From: an uncultured Caldimonas sp.
Lineage (GTDB): Bacteria; Pseudomonadota; Gammaproteobacteria; Burkholderiales; Burkholderiaceae
Direction: 5' to 3'
Assembly (NCBI RefSeq): GCF_946480305.1
Contig: NZ_CAMLJQ010000013.1
Coordinates: 1-64,000, forward strand
DNA: 64,000 nt
Shown: piece after piece, positions 1 through 12,157 of the stretch
Layout: every line of letters starts with the position of its first letter
Numbering within the stretch: position 1 is the first letter of the stretch
The notes under the pieces: model-generated
Told to the model about the DNA's origin: nothing
Database searches by the model: none
The model's input: the letters and a program-made list of their open reading frames with translations, nothing else
Position numbers and translations under genes: made by a program

Positions 1-455
1 TGCCGGAAGACGTGGCCTTCTTCGTCGCCAAGAACGTGCGCGCCAACGTGCGCGAACTCGAAGGCGCGCTGCGGAAGATCCTGGCTTATTCACGGTTTTC
101 CCACAAAGAAATCAACATCCAGCTGGCGCGCGATGCGCTGAAGGATCTGCTGTCGATCCAGAACCGGCAGATCTCCGTCGAGAACATCCAAAAGACCGTG
201 GCCGACTTCTACAAGATCAAGGTCGCCGACATGTACTCGAAGAAGCGACCGGCCAGCATTGCCCGCCCGCGCCAGATCGCGATGTACCTCGCCAAGGAAC
301 TGACGCAGAAGAGCCTGCCCGAGATCGGCGAGCTGTTCGGCGGGCGCGACCACACCACCGTGCTGCACGCCGTGCGCAAGATCGGCGGCGAGCGCACCAA
401 GAACACCGAACTCAACCAGCAACTGCACGTGCTGGAACAAACGCTGAAAGGCTGA
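1..455 (+). CDS. dnaA: Chromosomal replication initiator DnaA, C-terminal part (cut by window edge)
   Basis: This is the 3' end of dnaA; the reading frame is open at the left edge, so the GTG at position 12 is an internal valine and not a start. The remaining ~150 residues cover the end of the AAA+ lid region (VRELEGAL) and the whole DNA-binding domain IV. That domain carries the DnaA signature [15 protein letters not shown], whose helix-turn-helix contacts the 9-mer DnaA boxes. DnaA binds oriC, melts it and loads DnaB. The order dnaA-dnaN-gyrB that follows is the classical origin-proximal arrangement. Identity is certain; only the missing N-terminus is unknown. Confidence 0.98.
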   Translation, partial: PEDVAFFVAKNVRANVRELEGALRKILAYSRFSHKEINIQLARDALKDLLSIQNRQISVENIQKTVADFYKIKVADMYSKKRPASIARPRQIAMYLAKELTQKSLPEIGELFGGRDHTTVLHAVRKIGGERTKNTELNQQLHVLEQTLKG

Positions 456-512
456 CGTTCTTGCAAAACCGGCCTATGCCTCAGAGGGACAACTGCGGTC
501 AAGTGACAAACC

Positions 513-668
513 TGGGGACAACTTTCGAACAAGCGAAGGGTTGTCCACAGCAGCGAAGCCCTTTGCGAAGTTGTTGTATGTCAGCGCGAAGCAAACCGGC
601 GTGCGGCTGCACATGGTTGTCATGGAGCTAAAGCGTTGACGCCGCAAGACAAAATAGCGTTTTCCACA
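513..668. promoter_or_regulatory. dnaA-dnaN intergenic region with DnaA-box-like sites
   Basis: The 257-nt gap between dnaA and dnaN holds 9-mers close to the DnaA box TTATCCACA. TTGTCCACA (541-549) and TTTTCCACA (660-668) each have one mismatch, and TTGTCCCCA on the minus strand (513-521) has two. They may be DnaA sites controlling dnaN or part of an origin that extends into this gap. The main oriC could equally lie upstream of dnaA, outside the window. No strong AT-rich unwinding element is visible here. Confidence 0.5.
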
Positions 669-712
669 AAAAACCGGCCACCCTACTACGGCTACCACCT
701 TAAGAGGTTCAA

Positions 713-1819
713 ATGATTGTGTTGAAAGCACCCCAGGAAAAAGTGCTCGGCGCCCTCCAAGCCGTCTCAGGCATCGTGGAGCGTCGTCACACTTTGCCCA
801 TCCTGGCGAACGTGTTGATCCGCAAGACAGGTAGCCAGGTCGAGTTCACCACCAGCGATCTCGAGATCCAGGTGCGCACCATGGCCGAGCTCGACGGCGA
901 CGCCGGCAACTTCAACACCTCGGTCGGCGCCCGCAAGCTGATCGACATCCTGAAGTCGCTGCCGGCCGACCAGACCGTCTCGCTCACCGCCAACCAGAAC
1001 AAGCTCACCCTGCAAGGCGGCAAGAGCCGCTTCACGCTGCAAACGCTGCCGGCAGAAGACTTCCCGCTGGTGCAGGAAGCCGCCGACTTCGGCCCCACCT
1101 TCAGCGTGCCCCAGAAAACGCTCAAGAGCCTGATCGGCCAGGTGCACTTCGCGATGGCCGTGCACGACATCCGCTACTACCTCAACGGCATCCTGTTCGT
1201 CGCCGAAGGCAAGCAGCTCACGCTGGTGGCCACGGACGGCCACCGCCTCGCGCTGGCCCAGGCCACGCTCGAAGTGGAAATGCCGCGCCAGGAAGTGATC
1301 CTGCCCCGCAAGACGGTGCTCGAGCTGCAGCGCCTGCTGAAGGACGAAGACACCCCGATCGAGATGCGCTTTGCCGGCAACCAGGCCAAGTTCAGCTTCA
1401 GCGGCATGGAGTTCGTCACCAAGCTGGTCGAGGGCAAGTTCCCCGACTACAACCGCGTGATCCCCAAGAACCACAAGAACAGCGTCACCCTCGGCCGCGC
1501 CCCGCTGCTGGCCAGCCTGCAGCGCGCCGCCATCCTGACCAGCGAAAAGTTCAAGGGCGTGCGCCTGAGCGTCGAGCCCGGCACCCTGCGCATTGCCTCC
1601 AGCAACGCCGAGCAGGAAGAGGCCAAGGAAGAGCTGGAAATCGACTACGGTGGCGACACCATCGAGATCGGTTTCAACGTGACCTACCTCGTGGACGCAC
1701 TGGCCAACATGGGCCAGGAGATGGTCAAGCTCGAGCTGCAAGACGCCAACAGCTCCGCGCTGATCACCATCCCCGAGCAGACCGGCTTCAAGTACGTCGT
1801 GATGCCGATGAGAATTTGA
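713..1819 (+). CDS. dnaN: DNA polymerase III beta subunit (sliding clamp)
   Basis: A 368-residue protein of normal clamp length. It begins MIVLKAPQEKVLGALQ and carries the three repeated clamp domains, including VATDGHRLALAQ in the middle domain and the family C-terminus YVVMPMRI. The homodimeric ring encircles DNA and tethers polymerase III, ligase, MutS and other partners through its hydrophobic cleft. It lies 257 nt downstream of dnaA and ends just before a hairpin terminator, so it probably shares the dnaA transcript or uses a promoter in the gap. Confidence 0.99.
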   Translation: MIVLKAPQEKVLGALQAVSGIVERRHTLPILANVLIRKTGSQVEFTTSDLEIQVRTMAELDGDAGNFNTSVGARKLIDILKSLPADQTVSLTANQNKLTLQGGKSRFTLQTLPAEDFPLVQEAADFGPTFSVPQKTLKSLIGQVHFAMAVHDIRYYLNGILFVAEGKQLTLVATDGHRLALAQATLEVEMPRQEVILPRKTVLELQRLLKDEDTPIEMRFAGNQAKFSFSGMEFVTKLVEGKFPDYNRVIPKNHKNSVTLGRAPLLASLQRAAILTSEKFKGVRLSVEPGTLRIASSNAEQEEAKEELEIDYGGDTIEIGFNVTYLVDALANMGQEMVKLELQDANSSALITIPEQTGFKYVVMPMRI

Positions 1820-1854
1820 CGTCTGTCGCGGGTTCAGTCACCCGTGACACACCC

Positions 1855-1886
1855 AAGCGGGCTTGAGAGCCCGCTTCAGCGTTTTT
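1855..1886 (+). terminator. Rho-independent terminator after dnaN
   Basis: A perfect 9-bp stem, AAGCGGGCT (1855-1863) and AGCCCGCTT (1868-1876), encloses a 4-nt loop TGAG. A run of five T follows after a short CAGCG spacer. It lies 36 nt past the dnaN stop and 57 nt before gyrB, so gyrB is probably transcribed separately. Confidence 0.75.
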
Positions 1887-1888
1887 GA

Positions 1889-4462
<2,574 letters not shown>

Positions 4463-4586
4463 CAAGCGCGCTGCTTGAGCGCGTGCCAGGGCCGTTAACC
4501 AAAGGCGGCGCGGCAAAGTTGGTAGCGCGAAGAGGCGGTTCGGCGCAAGAATCGAGGCGTCTTGTGTAGACGGGAGGGTGTGACGA

Positions 4587-7367
4587 ATGACACCGGAGGC
4601 CAAAGCACGAGCGTTGATCGATCAAAAGCTCGAACAGGCGGGCTGGCTTGTCCAGGACCTGAAGGCGCTCAATCTTTCCGCTGCCCGCGGCGTCGCGGTG
4701 CGAGAGCACCCCACCGACACCGGCCCGGCCGACTACGTGCTCTACGTCGACCGCGTCGCCTGCGGAGTGATCGAAGCCAAGAAGGACAGTGCCGGTGAAA
4801 ACATCACCGTCACTGAGGGGCAGACCGAGCGTTACGCCAAAGCCAACTTGAAGTGGCGCAAGGACAGTACGCCACTTCGCTTTCTCTTCGAGGCCACTGG
4901 CCAGATCGTTCGCTTCACCGACAGCGCCGACCCGGCACCTCGTTCTCGCGAGATCTTCCACTTCTACCAGCCGGGACAACTCGCCGAGTGGCTGGCTCAG
5001 CCGGACACATTGCGGCGCCGCCTGCGCGAAGCGATGCCGCCGCTGCCGCAGGAGAACCTGCGGGACTGCCAGGTGCAGGCGGTAACGGGGCTGGAACGCT
5101 CGCTGGCGCAGAACAAGGCGCGTGCTCTCGTGCATATGGCCACCGGTGCAGGCAAGACTTTCACTGCCATCACCTCCGTGTACCGGCTGCTCAAGTTCGG
5201 CGGGGCTCACCGCATTCTCTTCCTGGTCGATACGCGCAACCTTGGCAAGCAGGCGCACCAGGAGTTCATGGCCTACACGCCGCCTGACGACGCGCGCAAG
5301 TTCACCGAGCTGTACAACGTGCAGCGCTTGGCTTCGTCCACCATGGACCCTGGCGCGCAGGTGTGCATCAGCACCATCCAGCGCATGTACTCCATCCTCT
5401 CGGGTGAACCGATCGACGAGTCAGCCGAGGATGCCTCGCTCAACGAGGTCCAGCAGACGGCTTCGCAAGAGAAGGCGGTGCGCTACAACCCGGCCGTGCC
5501 GGTCGAGTCCTTCGACTTCATCGTCATCGACGAGTGCCACCGCAGCATCTACAACCTTTGGAAGCAGGTGCTGGACTACTTCGACGCCTTTCTTATCGGC
5601 CTGACCGCCACGCCGGACAAACGCACCTTCGGCTTCTTCAACGAAAACATCGTGGCGGAGTACACGTACGAGCAGTCGGTGGCCGACGGTGTGAATGTGG
5701 GTTACGACGTCTACGAGATCGTCACGGAGATCACCCAGAAGGGCGCGGAAGTGAAGGCGCGCGAATGGGTGGATCACCGTGATCGCGAGACCCGCAAGAA
5801 GCGCTGGACTCAAACAGAGGAAGACACCGCCTACACCGCCAAGGACCTGGACCGCTCGGTGGTGAATGTGAGCCAGATCCGCCAAGTGATCCAGGCGATG
5901 AAGATCGCGGTGGAGTCCAAGATCTTCCCCAACCGACAGGAAACGCCGAAGACGCTGATCTTCGCCAAGACAGACAGCCACGCTGACGACATCATCCAGA
6001 TCGTGCGCGAGGTCTATGGCCAGGGCAACGCCTTCTGCAAGAAGGTCACCTACCGAGCCGAGGAAGACCCCGATAGCGTGCTCGCGAGCTTTCGCAACGA
6101 CTACAACCCGCGTATCGCGGTCACCGTGGACATGATCGCTACGGGCACTGACGTGAAGCCGCTCGAGGTGCTGCTCTTCATCCGTGACGTGCGCAGCAAG
6201 GGCTACTACGAACAGATGAAAGGCCGCGGTGTGCGCAGCCTCGATGCTGAAGGCCTCAAGCGCGTGAGCAACAGTGCTGAGGGCGCCAAAAGCCGCTTTG
6301 TGCTGATCGACGCTGTGGGTGTGGAGAAATCCCTCAAGACCGAAAGCCGGCCGCTGGAGAAGAAGCCCGGTGTGCCGTTGAAGGACTTGCTGCAAGGCGT
6401 CGCGATGGGTCATCGCGACGAGGAAACGGTGCTCTCACTGGCCAACCGCCTCGTGCGGCTGAGCAAGCAACTCGACGACAAGGCCAAGGCGCGCATTGAA
6501 AAGGCCTCGGGTGGCATCCCGATTGACGAGCTGGGCAAGGCACTGATCGCAGCGCTCGACCCTGACGCCGTCGTACGTGCCGCCATCGATGCGGCAGCAG
6601 CCCGAGGCATCACGCGCAGCGAAGGCGACCTGTTGCCCTCTGAGATCGAAGCAGCTCGACAACAACGCTTGGCTGCTGCTTGCGCCCCCTTCGACCAACC
6701 GCAGTTGCGAGACGAAATCGAGAATGCGCGCCGAGAGCGCGAGCAGATCATCGACCACGTAAATCTGGATACGGTGATCACGTCCGATTTCTCGGCTCGG
6801 GCACAGGAGAACGCTCAAGCCACCATCCAAAGCTTTGCCGACTACCTGCGTCAGCACAAGGACGAGATTGCCGCATTGAGCTTCTTCTACCAGCAGCCCT
6901 ACCAACGCCGTGCACTCACCTTCGAGATGATCGAAGACCTGCACGAGCATCTGGCGCGGCCGCCGCTGATGCTCACCACCGAGAAACTCTGGAACGCCTA
7001 TGCGCGTGTGCAGGCGAGTCGGGTGAAAGGCAACGATCGCAGGCGCCAGCTCACCGACTTGGTGAGCCTGGTGAGATTTGCGCTAGGACTGGACGAGGAA
7101 CTCAAGCCCTTTGCCGACGAGGTGGACAAGCGCTTCCAGGCCTGGATCTTTCGCCACAACGCGCAGCGCGGTACGGCCTTCACACCGGAGCAGACCGAGT
7201 GGCTACGGCTGATGAAAGATCACATCTCCAGCAGCTGCGCGATCAGTCGAGAGGACTTCGACTACGCCGGGCTGGCGGGCAAGGGTGGGTTGCAGAAGGC
7301 ATGGAACCTGTTCGGGCAGGCGTTGGATGGATTGATGCAGGAGATGAATGAGGAGTTGGTGGCGTGA
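4587..7367 (+). CDS. hsdR: Type I restriction endonuclease, R subunit (EcoEI-like)
   Basis: A 926-residue motor-nuclease subunit. Near residues 45-70 the PD-(D/E)xK nuclease core is intact (ADYVLYVD...VIEAKK). The SF2 translocase follows: Walker A ATGAGKTFTA near residue 184, DECHRS near 314, LTATP, and motif VI QMKGRGVR. The C-terminal third matches the EcoEI R-type helical domain that contacts the methylase. It would translocate DNA after HsdS recognises an unmodified site and cut far away. It starts 124 nt after gyrB and overlaps hsdS by 4 nt, so the two are translationally coupled. All key residues are present, so activity is expected. Confidence 0.95.
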   Translation: MTPEAKARALIDQKLEQAGWLVQDLKALNLSAARGVAVREHPTDTGPADYVLYVDRVACGVIEAKKDSAGENITVTEGQTERYAKANLKWRKDSTPLRFLFEATGQIVRFTDSADPAPRSREIFHFYQPGQLAEWLAQPDTLRRRLREAMPPLPQENLRDCQVQAVTGLERSLAQNKARALVHMATGAGKTFTAITSVYRLLKFGGAHRILFLVDTRNLGKQAHQEFMAYTPPDDARKFTELYNVQRLASSTMDPGAQVCISTIQRMYSILSGEPIDESAEDASLNEVQQTASQEKAVRYNPAVPVESFDFIVIDECHRSIYNLWKQVLDYFDAFLIGLTATPDKRTFGFFNENIVAEYTYEQSVADGVNVGYDVYEIVTEITQKGAEVKAREWVDHRDRETRKKRWTQTEEDTAYTAKDLDRSVVNVSQIRQVIQAMKIAVESKIFPNRQETPKTLIFAKTDSHADDIIQIVREVYGQGNAFCKKVTYRAEEDPDSVLASFRNDYNPRIAVTVDMIATGTDVKPLEVLLFIRDVRSKGYYEQMKGRGVRSLDAEGLKRVSNSAEGAKSRFVLIDAVGVEKSLKTESRPLEKKPGVPLKDLLQGVAMGHRDEETVLSLANRLVRLSKQLDDKAKARIEKASGGIPIDELGKALIAALDPDAVVRAAIDAAAARGITRSEGDLLPSEIEAARQQRLAAACAPFDQPQLRDEIENARREREQIIDHVNLDTVITSDFSARAQENAQATIQSFADYLRQHKDEIAALSFFYQQPYQRRALTFEMIEDLHEHLARPPLMLTTEKLWNAYARVQASRVKGNDRRRQLTDLVSLVRFALGLDEELKPFADEVDKRFQAWIFRHNAQRGTAFTPEQTEWLRLMKDHISSSCAISREDFDYAGLAGKGGLQKAWNLFGQALDGLMQEMNEELVA

Positions 7368-8866
7368 GCGAGTTGCCTAGAGGGTGGGCCTCCATATTGA
7401 TTGGAGAGACAGGCGAATACATTAACGGATTCGCCTTCAAGCCCGAGCATCGCAGTCCTACTGGTCGCCCAATCATTCGTATCCAGAACCTGACGGATCC
7501 CTCGAAACCACTCAATAGGACTGATATCGAAGTCCCGGATGCTTATGAGGTGCGTTCGGGAGACATGCTAGTTAGCTGGTCTGCAACACTCGATGTGTTT
7601 GTTTGGCGAGGCGAGACGGCCTTAGTCAATCAACATATATTCAAGGTTGCTCCTTCAGCCAGTGTCATCGAGCCGCGCCTGCTGTTCTACTGGTTGAAGC
7701 ATGCGATCGATGAGTTGCAGGAAACCGAGCACCTGCACGGAAGCACGATGAAGCACATCAATCGTGGTCCCTTCTTGGCACGCGAGCTTCCGCTTCCTCC
7801 ACGCCGCGAACAACCCCGCATCGTTAACAAACTCGAAGAACTACTCTCTGACCTCGACGCCGGCGTGGCCGAGTTGAAGGACGCGCAGAAGAAACTGACG
7901 CAGTACCGCCGATCGCTGTTGAAGGCGGCTGTGGAGGGCCGACTCACCGACGCGTGGAGAGCCCAGCACCCGCCCAGCGAGACAGGCGCGCGACTGCTGG
8001 AACGCATCCTCACAGAACGCCGCGCCCGTTGGGAAGCTCGGCAACTTGCAAAGTTCAAGAAACAGGGCAAGACGCCACCAAAGGACTGGCAGAAGAAATA
8101 CCCCGAGCCGGTGAAGCCGGACACGAGCGGGCTGCCAGACTTGCCGGAGGGGTGGGTGTGGGGAGGTCTGGATCAGCTAGCCGAGATACAGGGCGGTATC
8201 CAAAAGCAGCCGTCAAGAGCGCCGGTGTCAAACAAGCATCCGTTCTTGCGTGTCGCAAACGTTGCACGAGGCGAGCTCCGCTTGGACGAGGTTCACGAGA
8301 TCGAACTGTTCTCCGGTGAGGCCGAGCGCTTGGTCTTGCAAACCGGTGACTTGTTGATTGTTGAGGGGAACGGTTCTCGCACAGAGATTGGCAGATGTGC
8401 GATCTGGGACGGGTCTATCCCAAACACCGTTCATCAGAACCACTTGATTCGCGCACGTCCGCTCCTGATTGAAAGCGTGCTTGTCGAAACCTGGCTCAAC
8501 TCCGTCTATGGCACGACGAAGATGGCTGAGCTAGCAGCTACGACAAGTGGGCTCTACACGCTGAGCGTCAGCAAGATTGCAAGACTGCCAGTTCCTGTAC
8601 CACCACTTGAAGAACAGCGCTTGGTTATTGAATCGCTTGGTTCCCTTCTTGATGAAGCGAGGCGGCAGCAGCAAGCGATTCAGGTTGCACTTGACCATTG
8701 CACGGCGCAACGCCAAAACATCCTCCGCGCCGCCTTCTCCGGCCAACTGGTGCCTCAAGACCCTAACGATGAGCCGGCCTCGGTGCTGCTGGAGCGCATC
8801 CGCGCCGAGCGGGCGGCCCAGGCGGCGGTGAAGAAGCCCCGGCGCAAGGTGAGGGAACCGGCATGA
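7364..8866 (+). CDS. hsdS: Type I restriction-modification specificity subunit HsdS
   Basis: A 500-residue full-length S subunit with two target-recognition domains. TRD1 spans about residues 1-150 and ends in PLPPRREQPRIV followed by a coiled conserved region (ELLSDLDAGVAELKDAQKK). TRD2 starts near residue 255 (GLPDLPEGWVWGGL) and ends in PPLEEQRLVIE with a second coil. This two-TRD/two-spacer layout reads a bipartite DNA site for HsdM and HsdR. It begins with GTG inside the hsdR stop (overlap 4 nt) and its own end overlaps the next gene by 4 nt. Local base use inside the TRDs is less GC-rich than the neighbours, as expected for swapped TRDs. Confidence 0.95.
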   Translation: MSELPRGWASILIGETGEYINGFAFKPEHRSPTGRPIIRIQNLTDPSKPLNRTDIEVPDAYEVRSGDMLVSWSATLDVFVWRGETALVNQHIFKVAPSASVIEPRLLFYWLKHAIDELQETEHLHGSTMKHINRGPFLARELPLPPRREQPRIVNKLEELLSDLDAGVAELKDAQKKLTQYRRSLLKAAVEGRLTDAWRAQHPPSETGARLLERILTERRARWEARQLAKFKKQGKTPPKDWQKKYPEPVKPDTSGLPDLPEGWVWGGLDQLAEIQGGIQKQPSRAPVSNKHPFLRVANVARGELRLDEVHEIELFSGEAERLVLQTGDLLIVEGNGSRTEIGRCAIWDGSIPNTVHQNHLIRARPLLIESVLVETWLNSVYGTTKMAELAATTSGLYTLSVSKIARLPVPVPPLEEQRLVIESLGSLLDEARRQQQAIQVALDHCTAQRQNILRAAFSGQLVPQDPNDEPASVLLERIRAERAAQAAVKKPRRKVREPA

Positions 8867-10521
8867 GCCGCGAGCATCACCGGGCAGACCAGAAGTCCTT
8901 GCGCAAGATCACCGGCTCCACCGCCGACTGGTCGGCGCTGGCGGCCGATTGCGTGTGCTTTGCCAACGCGTCAGGCGGCGTGCTGCGCATTGGCATCGAA
9001 GACGGGCAGGACCTGCCACCGGCCGGTCAGCGTGTTGCGCCGGAGCTGCTGGACATCGTGCGCCGGCGCGTGGGTGAGAAGACGGTGAACGTACAGATCG
9101 CGCCCGAGATCGTGCAGGCCGAGAACGGGAGCGAGTACATCGCACTGGTGGTGGCCCGCTCCATGGGCGTGGCATCGACGACGGATGGACGCTACTTTCT
9201 GCGCGTGGGCGATGAGTGCCGACCGGTTGTGGGCGAAGACGTGCTGCAGTTGCTCAATGACCGCCCCTCCGTGCCCTGGGAAACACTCACCACACTGCGG
9301 GTACCGGTGAGCCATGCGGACCCGGCCAAGCAGACCGCCATGCTGGCCCAGCTACGGGCCTCAGATCGCGTGAAGGACAGCGTCAAGGAAAAGGGTGATG
9401 CCGAGCTGCTGGCGCACTACGGCCTGAGTGATGAGGCCCGGCTTACCAACCTCGGGGTGTTGCTGCTGGGCCAGGCCCGCGACCGCGCCCGCTTGGGCAC
9501 GGCACCCAACGTGCAGGCGATCAAGTACGACGAACTGGGCCAGAAGGTGAACAAGTGGGTGTGGGACGACTACACCTTGTCGCCCGTCGAACTGGTGGAT
9601 GCGATCTGGCAAGGCATTCCGGACTTCCATGAAAGCTATGAACTCCCCGATGGCCTGTACCGTCAGAAGCTGCCAGCCTACGACCGACGCGTGGTGCGTG
9701 AGCTGCTGGTGAACGCGCTGGTGCACCGACCGTATACCCAGCGGGGCGATGTTTTCCTGAACCTGCACCCTGACCGGCTGGAGGTGGTCAACCCCGGTCG
9801 CCTGCCGCTGGGCGTCACCCCAAAAACCATGCTGCACGCCAGTCGCCGCCGCAACGAGCGGTTGGCCACGCTGTTCCATGACCTGCGCCTGATGGAGAAG
9901 GAAGGCAGTGGCTTTGACCTGATGTTCGACGTGCAGCTTTCGCAGGGGCGCCCGGTGCCGGTGCCCAAGGAGGGCGTGGATTCGGTATCGGTCACTGTCG
10001 GGCGGCGCGTCCAGCGGCCCGAGGTCGTGCAGTTGATGAGCGAGGCCGACGCTCGCTTTCAGCTCCGTCAGCGTGAACGCATCACGCTGGGCCTGCTGGC
10101 CGCCAGCAGTGACGGGCTGACAGCCCGCGAACTGGCTGTGCAACTGGAACTGCCGGGTACCGAAGAGTTGCGCCCGACATGGCTGGGCCGTCTGCTGGAT
10201 CTGGGCTTGGTGCAGTCGACGGGCAGGACGCAGGCGACCCGGTATTTCGTGAACCCGGAATTCCTGAAGGGTGCCGGACTCGACGGCAAGACCACGCTCA
10301 AGCGCATGGAGCCTCACCGGCTGCGGGCGCTGATCGTGGAGGATCTGGCGATGTATCCGGGGTCCGCGTCCTCGGACGTGCATCGGCGTGCGGCGCCTGA
10401 GCTGGCATTGCGAACGATCCGGCGTGCGTTGGAAGAGCTCGCGGCGACCGGTCAAGTTCGGTTTGAGGGGGATCGCCGGTGGCGGCGCTATTGGCTCACG
10501 CCTAAAGGACATGGCGGCTGA
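8863..10521 (+). CDS. AlbA_2 / GHKL-ATPase domain protein within the hsd operon
   Basis: A 552-residue protein overlapping hsdS by 4 nt, therefore co-translated with it. Residues ~10-115 resemble the AlbA_2 (Schlafen-like) domain: ADCVCFANASGGVLRIGIEDG and the following IAPEIV...YIALVVARS. Residues ~270-370 resemble the HATPase_c_4 module of the RecG-like putative regulators (RELLVNALVHRPY, EVVNPGRLPLG, EKEGSGFDLMF). The C-terminus looks like tandem winged helices (TARELAVQLELPG and LRTIRRALEELAATGQVRFEG). Proteins of this architecture are common in defence loci, including type I hsd operons, but their role is not established. It could be a transcriptional regulator of the hsd genes or an effector. 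Catalytic residues cannot be assigned from sequence alone. Confidence 0.8.
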   Translation: MSREHHRADQKSLRKITGSTADWSALAADCVCFANASGGVLRIGIEDGQDLPPAGQRVAPELLDIVRRRVGEKTVNVQIAPEIVQAENGSEYIALVVARSMGVASTTDGRYFLRVGDECRPVVGEDVLQLLNDRPSVPWETLTTLRVPVSHADPAKQTAMLAQLRASDRVKDSVKEKGDAELLAHYGLSDEARLTNLGVLLLGQARDRARLGTAPNVQAIKYDELGQKVNKWVWDDYTLSPVELVDAIWQGIPDFHESYELPDGLYRQKLPAYDRRVVRELLVNALVHRPYTQRGDVFLNLHPDRLEVVNPGRLPLGVTPKTMLHASRRRNERLATLFHDLRLMEKEGSGFDLMFDVQLSQGRPVPVPKEGVDSVSVTVGRRVQRPEVVQLMSEADARFQLRQRERITLGLLAASSDGLTARELAVQLELPGTEELRPTWLGRLLDLGLVQSTGRTQATRYFVNPEFLKGAGLDGKTTLKRMEPHRLRALIVEDLAMYPGSASSDVHRRAAPELALRTIRRALEELAATGQVRFEGDRRWRRYWLTPKGHGG

Positions 10522-10588
10522 AATAACGCCGCGTTGCTGCCCGGTGTCCCTTAGAAAGAAAAAAACCGTTGACTGACAAGCACTTGGA

Positions 10589-10627
10589 AAAGGGACAGAT
10601 GTTGACAAACGTGCCGTCTGTCCCTTT
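10589..10627. repeat. 11-bp inverted repeat upstream of hsdM
   Basis: AAAGGGACAGA (10589-10599) and its exact complement TCTGTCCCTTT (10617-10627) are separated by 17 nt. It sits in the 124-nt gap between the AlbA_2 gene and hsdM, ending 18 nt before the hsdM ATG. It could be an operator, a hairpin affecting hsdM translation, or a REP-type palindrome. There is no T-tract, so a simple terminator is unlikely. Confidence 0.6.
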
Positions 10628-10645
10628 CACACTCATCTTTTGTCC

Positions 10646-12121
10646 ATGAACACTTCCGCTCTGATCCAAAAGATCTGGAACTTCTGCCACACGCTGCGTG
10701 ACGACGGCGTCGGCTATGGCGACTACCTTGAGCAGCTCACCTATCTGCTGTTTCTGAAGTTGGCGCACGAGTACGCGCAGGAGCCGTACAACCGCGACAC
10801 CCACATCCCGAAGGGCTATGACTGGGCCAGCCTGCGCAACAAGACGGGCGAACCGCTGGAAGCTCACTACTTGGCCACATTGCACCGGTTGGGCAGTGAG
10901 CCCGGGATGCTGGGGGCGATCTTCTTCAAAGCGCAGAACAAGATCCAGGACCCGGCCAAGCTCGCGCGGCTGGTCCAGATGATCGACGCCGAGGACTGGA
11001 TCAGCCTCGATGCGGACACCAAAGGCGACCTCTATGAAGGCCTGCTGCAAAAGAACGCAGAGGACACGAAGAGTGGCGCGGGCCAGTACTTCACGCCACG
11101 GCCGCTGATCGACGCCATGGTGGCCTGTCTGCGCCCGGAACCAAGCAAGACCATCGGCGACCCGGCCTGCGGCACCGGCGGCTTCTTCCTGGGGGCCTAC
11201 AAGTGGCTGACCCGGCCGGGCGTGACGCTGAACAAGGCCCAAAAGGCTTTCCTGCGCAACTCCACCTTCTACGGCAACGAGATCGTGCCCGGCACGCGCA
11301 GGCTGTGCCTGATGAACCTCTTTCTGCACAACGTGGGCGAACTCGACGGCGAGCCCACGGTGGAACGCTCGGACGCACTGATCGGCGAGCCCAAAGTGAG
11401 GGTGGACTACGTGCTGGCCAACCCGCCCTTCGGCAAGAAGAGCAGCATGACCATCACCAACGAAGAGGGAGAAGAGGACCGGGAGTCACTCACTTACGAG
11501 CGCCAGGACTTCTGGGAAACCACGTCGAACAAGCAGCTCAACTTCTTGCAGCACATTGTGAGCATGCTCAAGGTGGGCGGCAAGGCCGCGGTGGTGTTGC
11601 CCGACAACGTGCTGTTCGAAGGCGGAGCCGGCGAGAAGATCCGCCGCAAGCTGCTGGAAACCTGCGATGTGCACACCATCCTGCGGCTTCCCACGGGCAT
11701 CTTCTATGCGCAAGGCGTGAAAGCGAACGTGGTGTTCTTCGACAACGCGCCGAAGGACGGACGCATCCACACCAAGGGCGTGTGGTTCTACGACCTGCGT
11801 ACCAACAAGCACTTCACGCTGAAGACTCGGCCGCTGAAGCTGGACGACCTGCAGGACTTCATCACCTGCTACCACCCCGAGAACCGCCACATTCGCCAGG
11901 AGACAGAGCGCTTTCGGTTCTACGCATACGAAGACCTCATAGCCCGCGACAAGGCCAGCTTGGACATCTTCTGGCTCAAGGATGAAAGCCTGGACAACCT
12001 GGACGATCTACCGCCCCCCGATGTGTTGCAGCAGGAGATCATTGAACATCTGGAGGCTGCCTTGGCCGCCTTCCGCGATGTGGCGGCCTCTCTGCCGGGA
12101 AGCAGCACAAAGGCAGTGTGA
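10646..12121 (+). CDS. hsdM: Type I restriction-modification methyltransferase subunit HsdM
   Basis: A 491-residue N6-adenine methylase. The helical HsdM_N region (FCHTLRDDGVGYGDYLEQL) precedes the SAM-binding motif I DPACGTGGFFLG (near residue 175). The catalytic motif IV is NPPFGKK (near residue 262). It would methylate the site read by the hsdS product and form the core of the restriction complex. I chose the ATG at 10646 over an in-frame TTG two codons upstream. Unusually, hsdM is last in the locus and separated from hsdR-hsdS by the AlbA_2 gene and an inverted repeat, so it may have its own promoter and be expressed independently of restriction. Confidence 0.95.
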   Translation: MNTSALIQKIWNFCHTLRDDGVGYGDYLEQLTYLLFLKLAHEYAQEPYNRDTHIPKGYDWASLRNKTGEPLEAHYLATLHRLGSEPGMLGAIFFKAQNKIQDPAKLARLVQMIDAEDWISLDADTKGDLYEGLLQKNAEDTKSGAGQYFTPRPLIDAMVACLRPEPSKTIGDPACGTGGFFLGAYKWLTRPGVTLNKAQKAFLRNSTFYGNEIVPGTRRLCLMNLFLHNVGELDGEPTVERSDALIGEPKVRVDYVLANPPFGKKSSMTITNEEGEEDRESLTYERQDFWETTSNKQLNFLQHIVSMLKVGGKAAVVLPDNVLFEGGAGEKIRRKLLETCDVHTILRLPTGIFYAQGVKANVVFFDNAPKDGRIHTKGVWFYDLRTNKHFTLKTRPLKLDDLQDFITCYHPENRHIRQETERFRFYAYEDLIARDKASLDIFWLKDESLDNLDDLPPPDVLQQEIIEHLEAALAAFRDVAASLPGSSTKAV

Positions 12122-12157
12122 AGGACCTGAAGCGCGCAGCCCATCGTTCGGCCCCGG

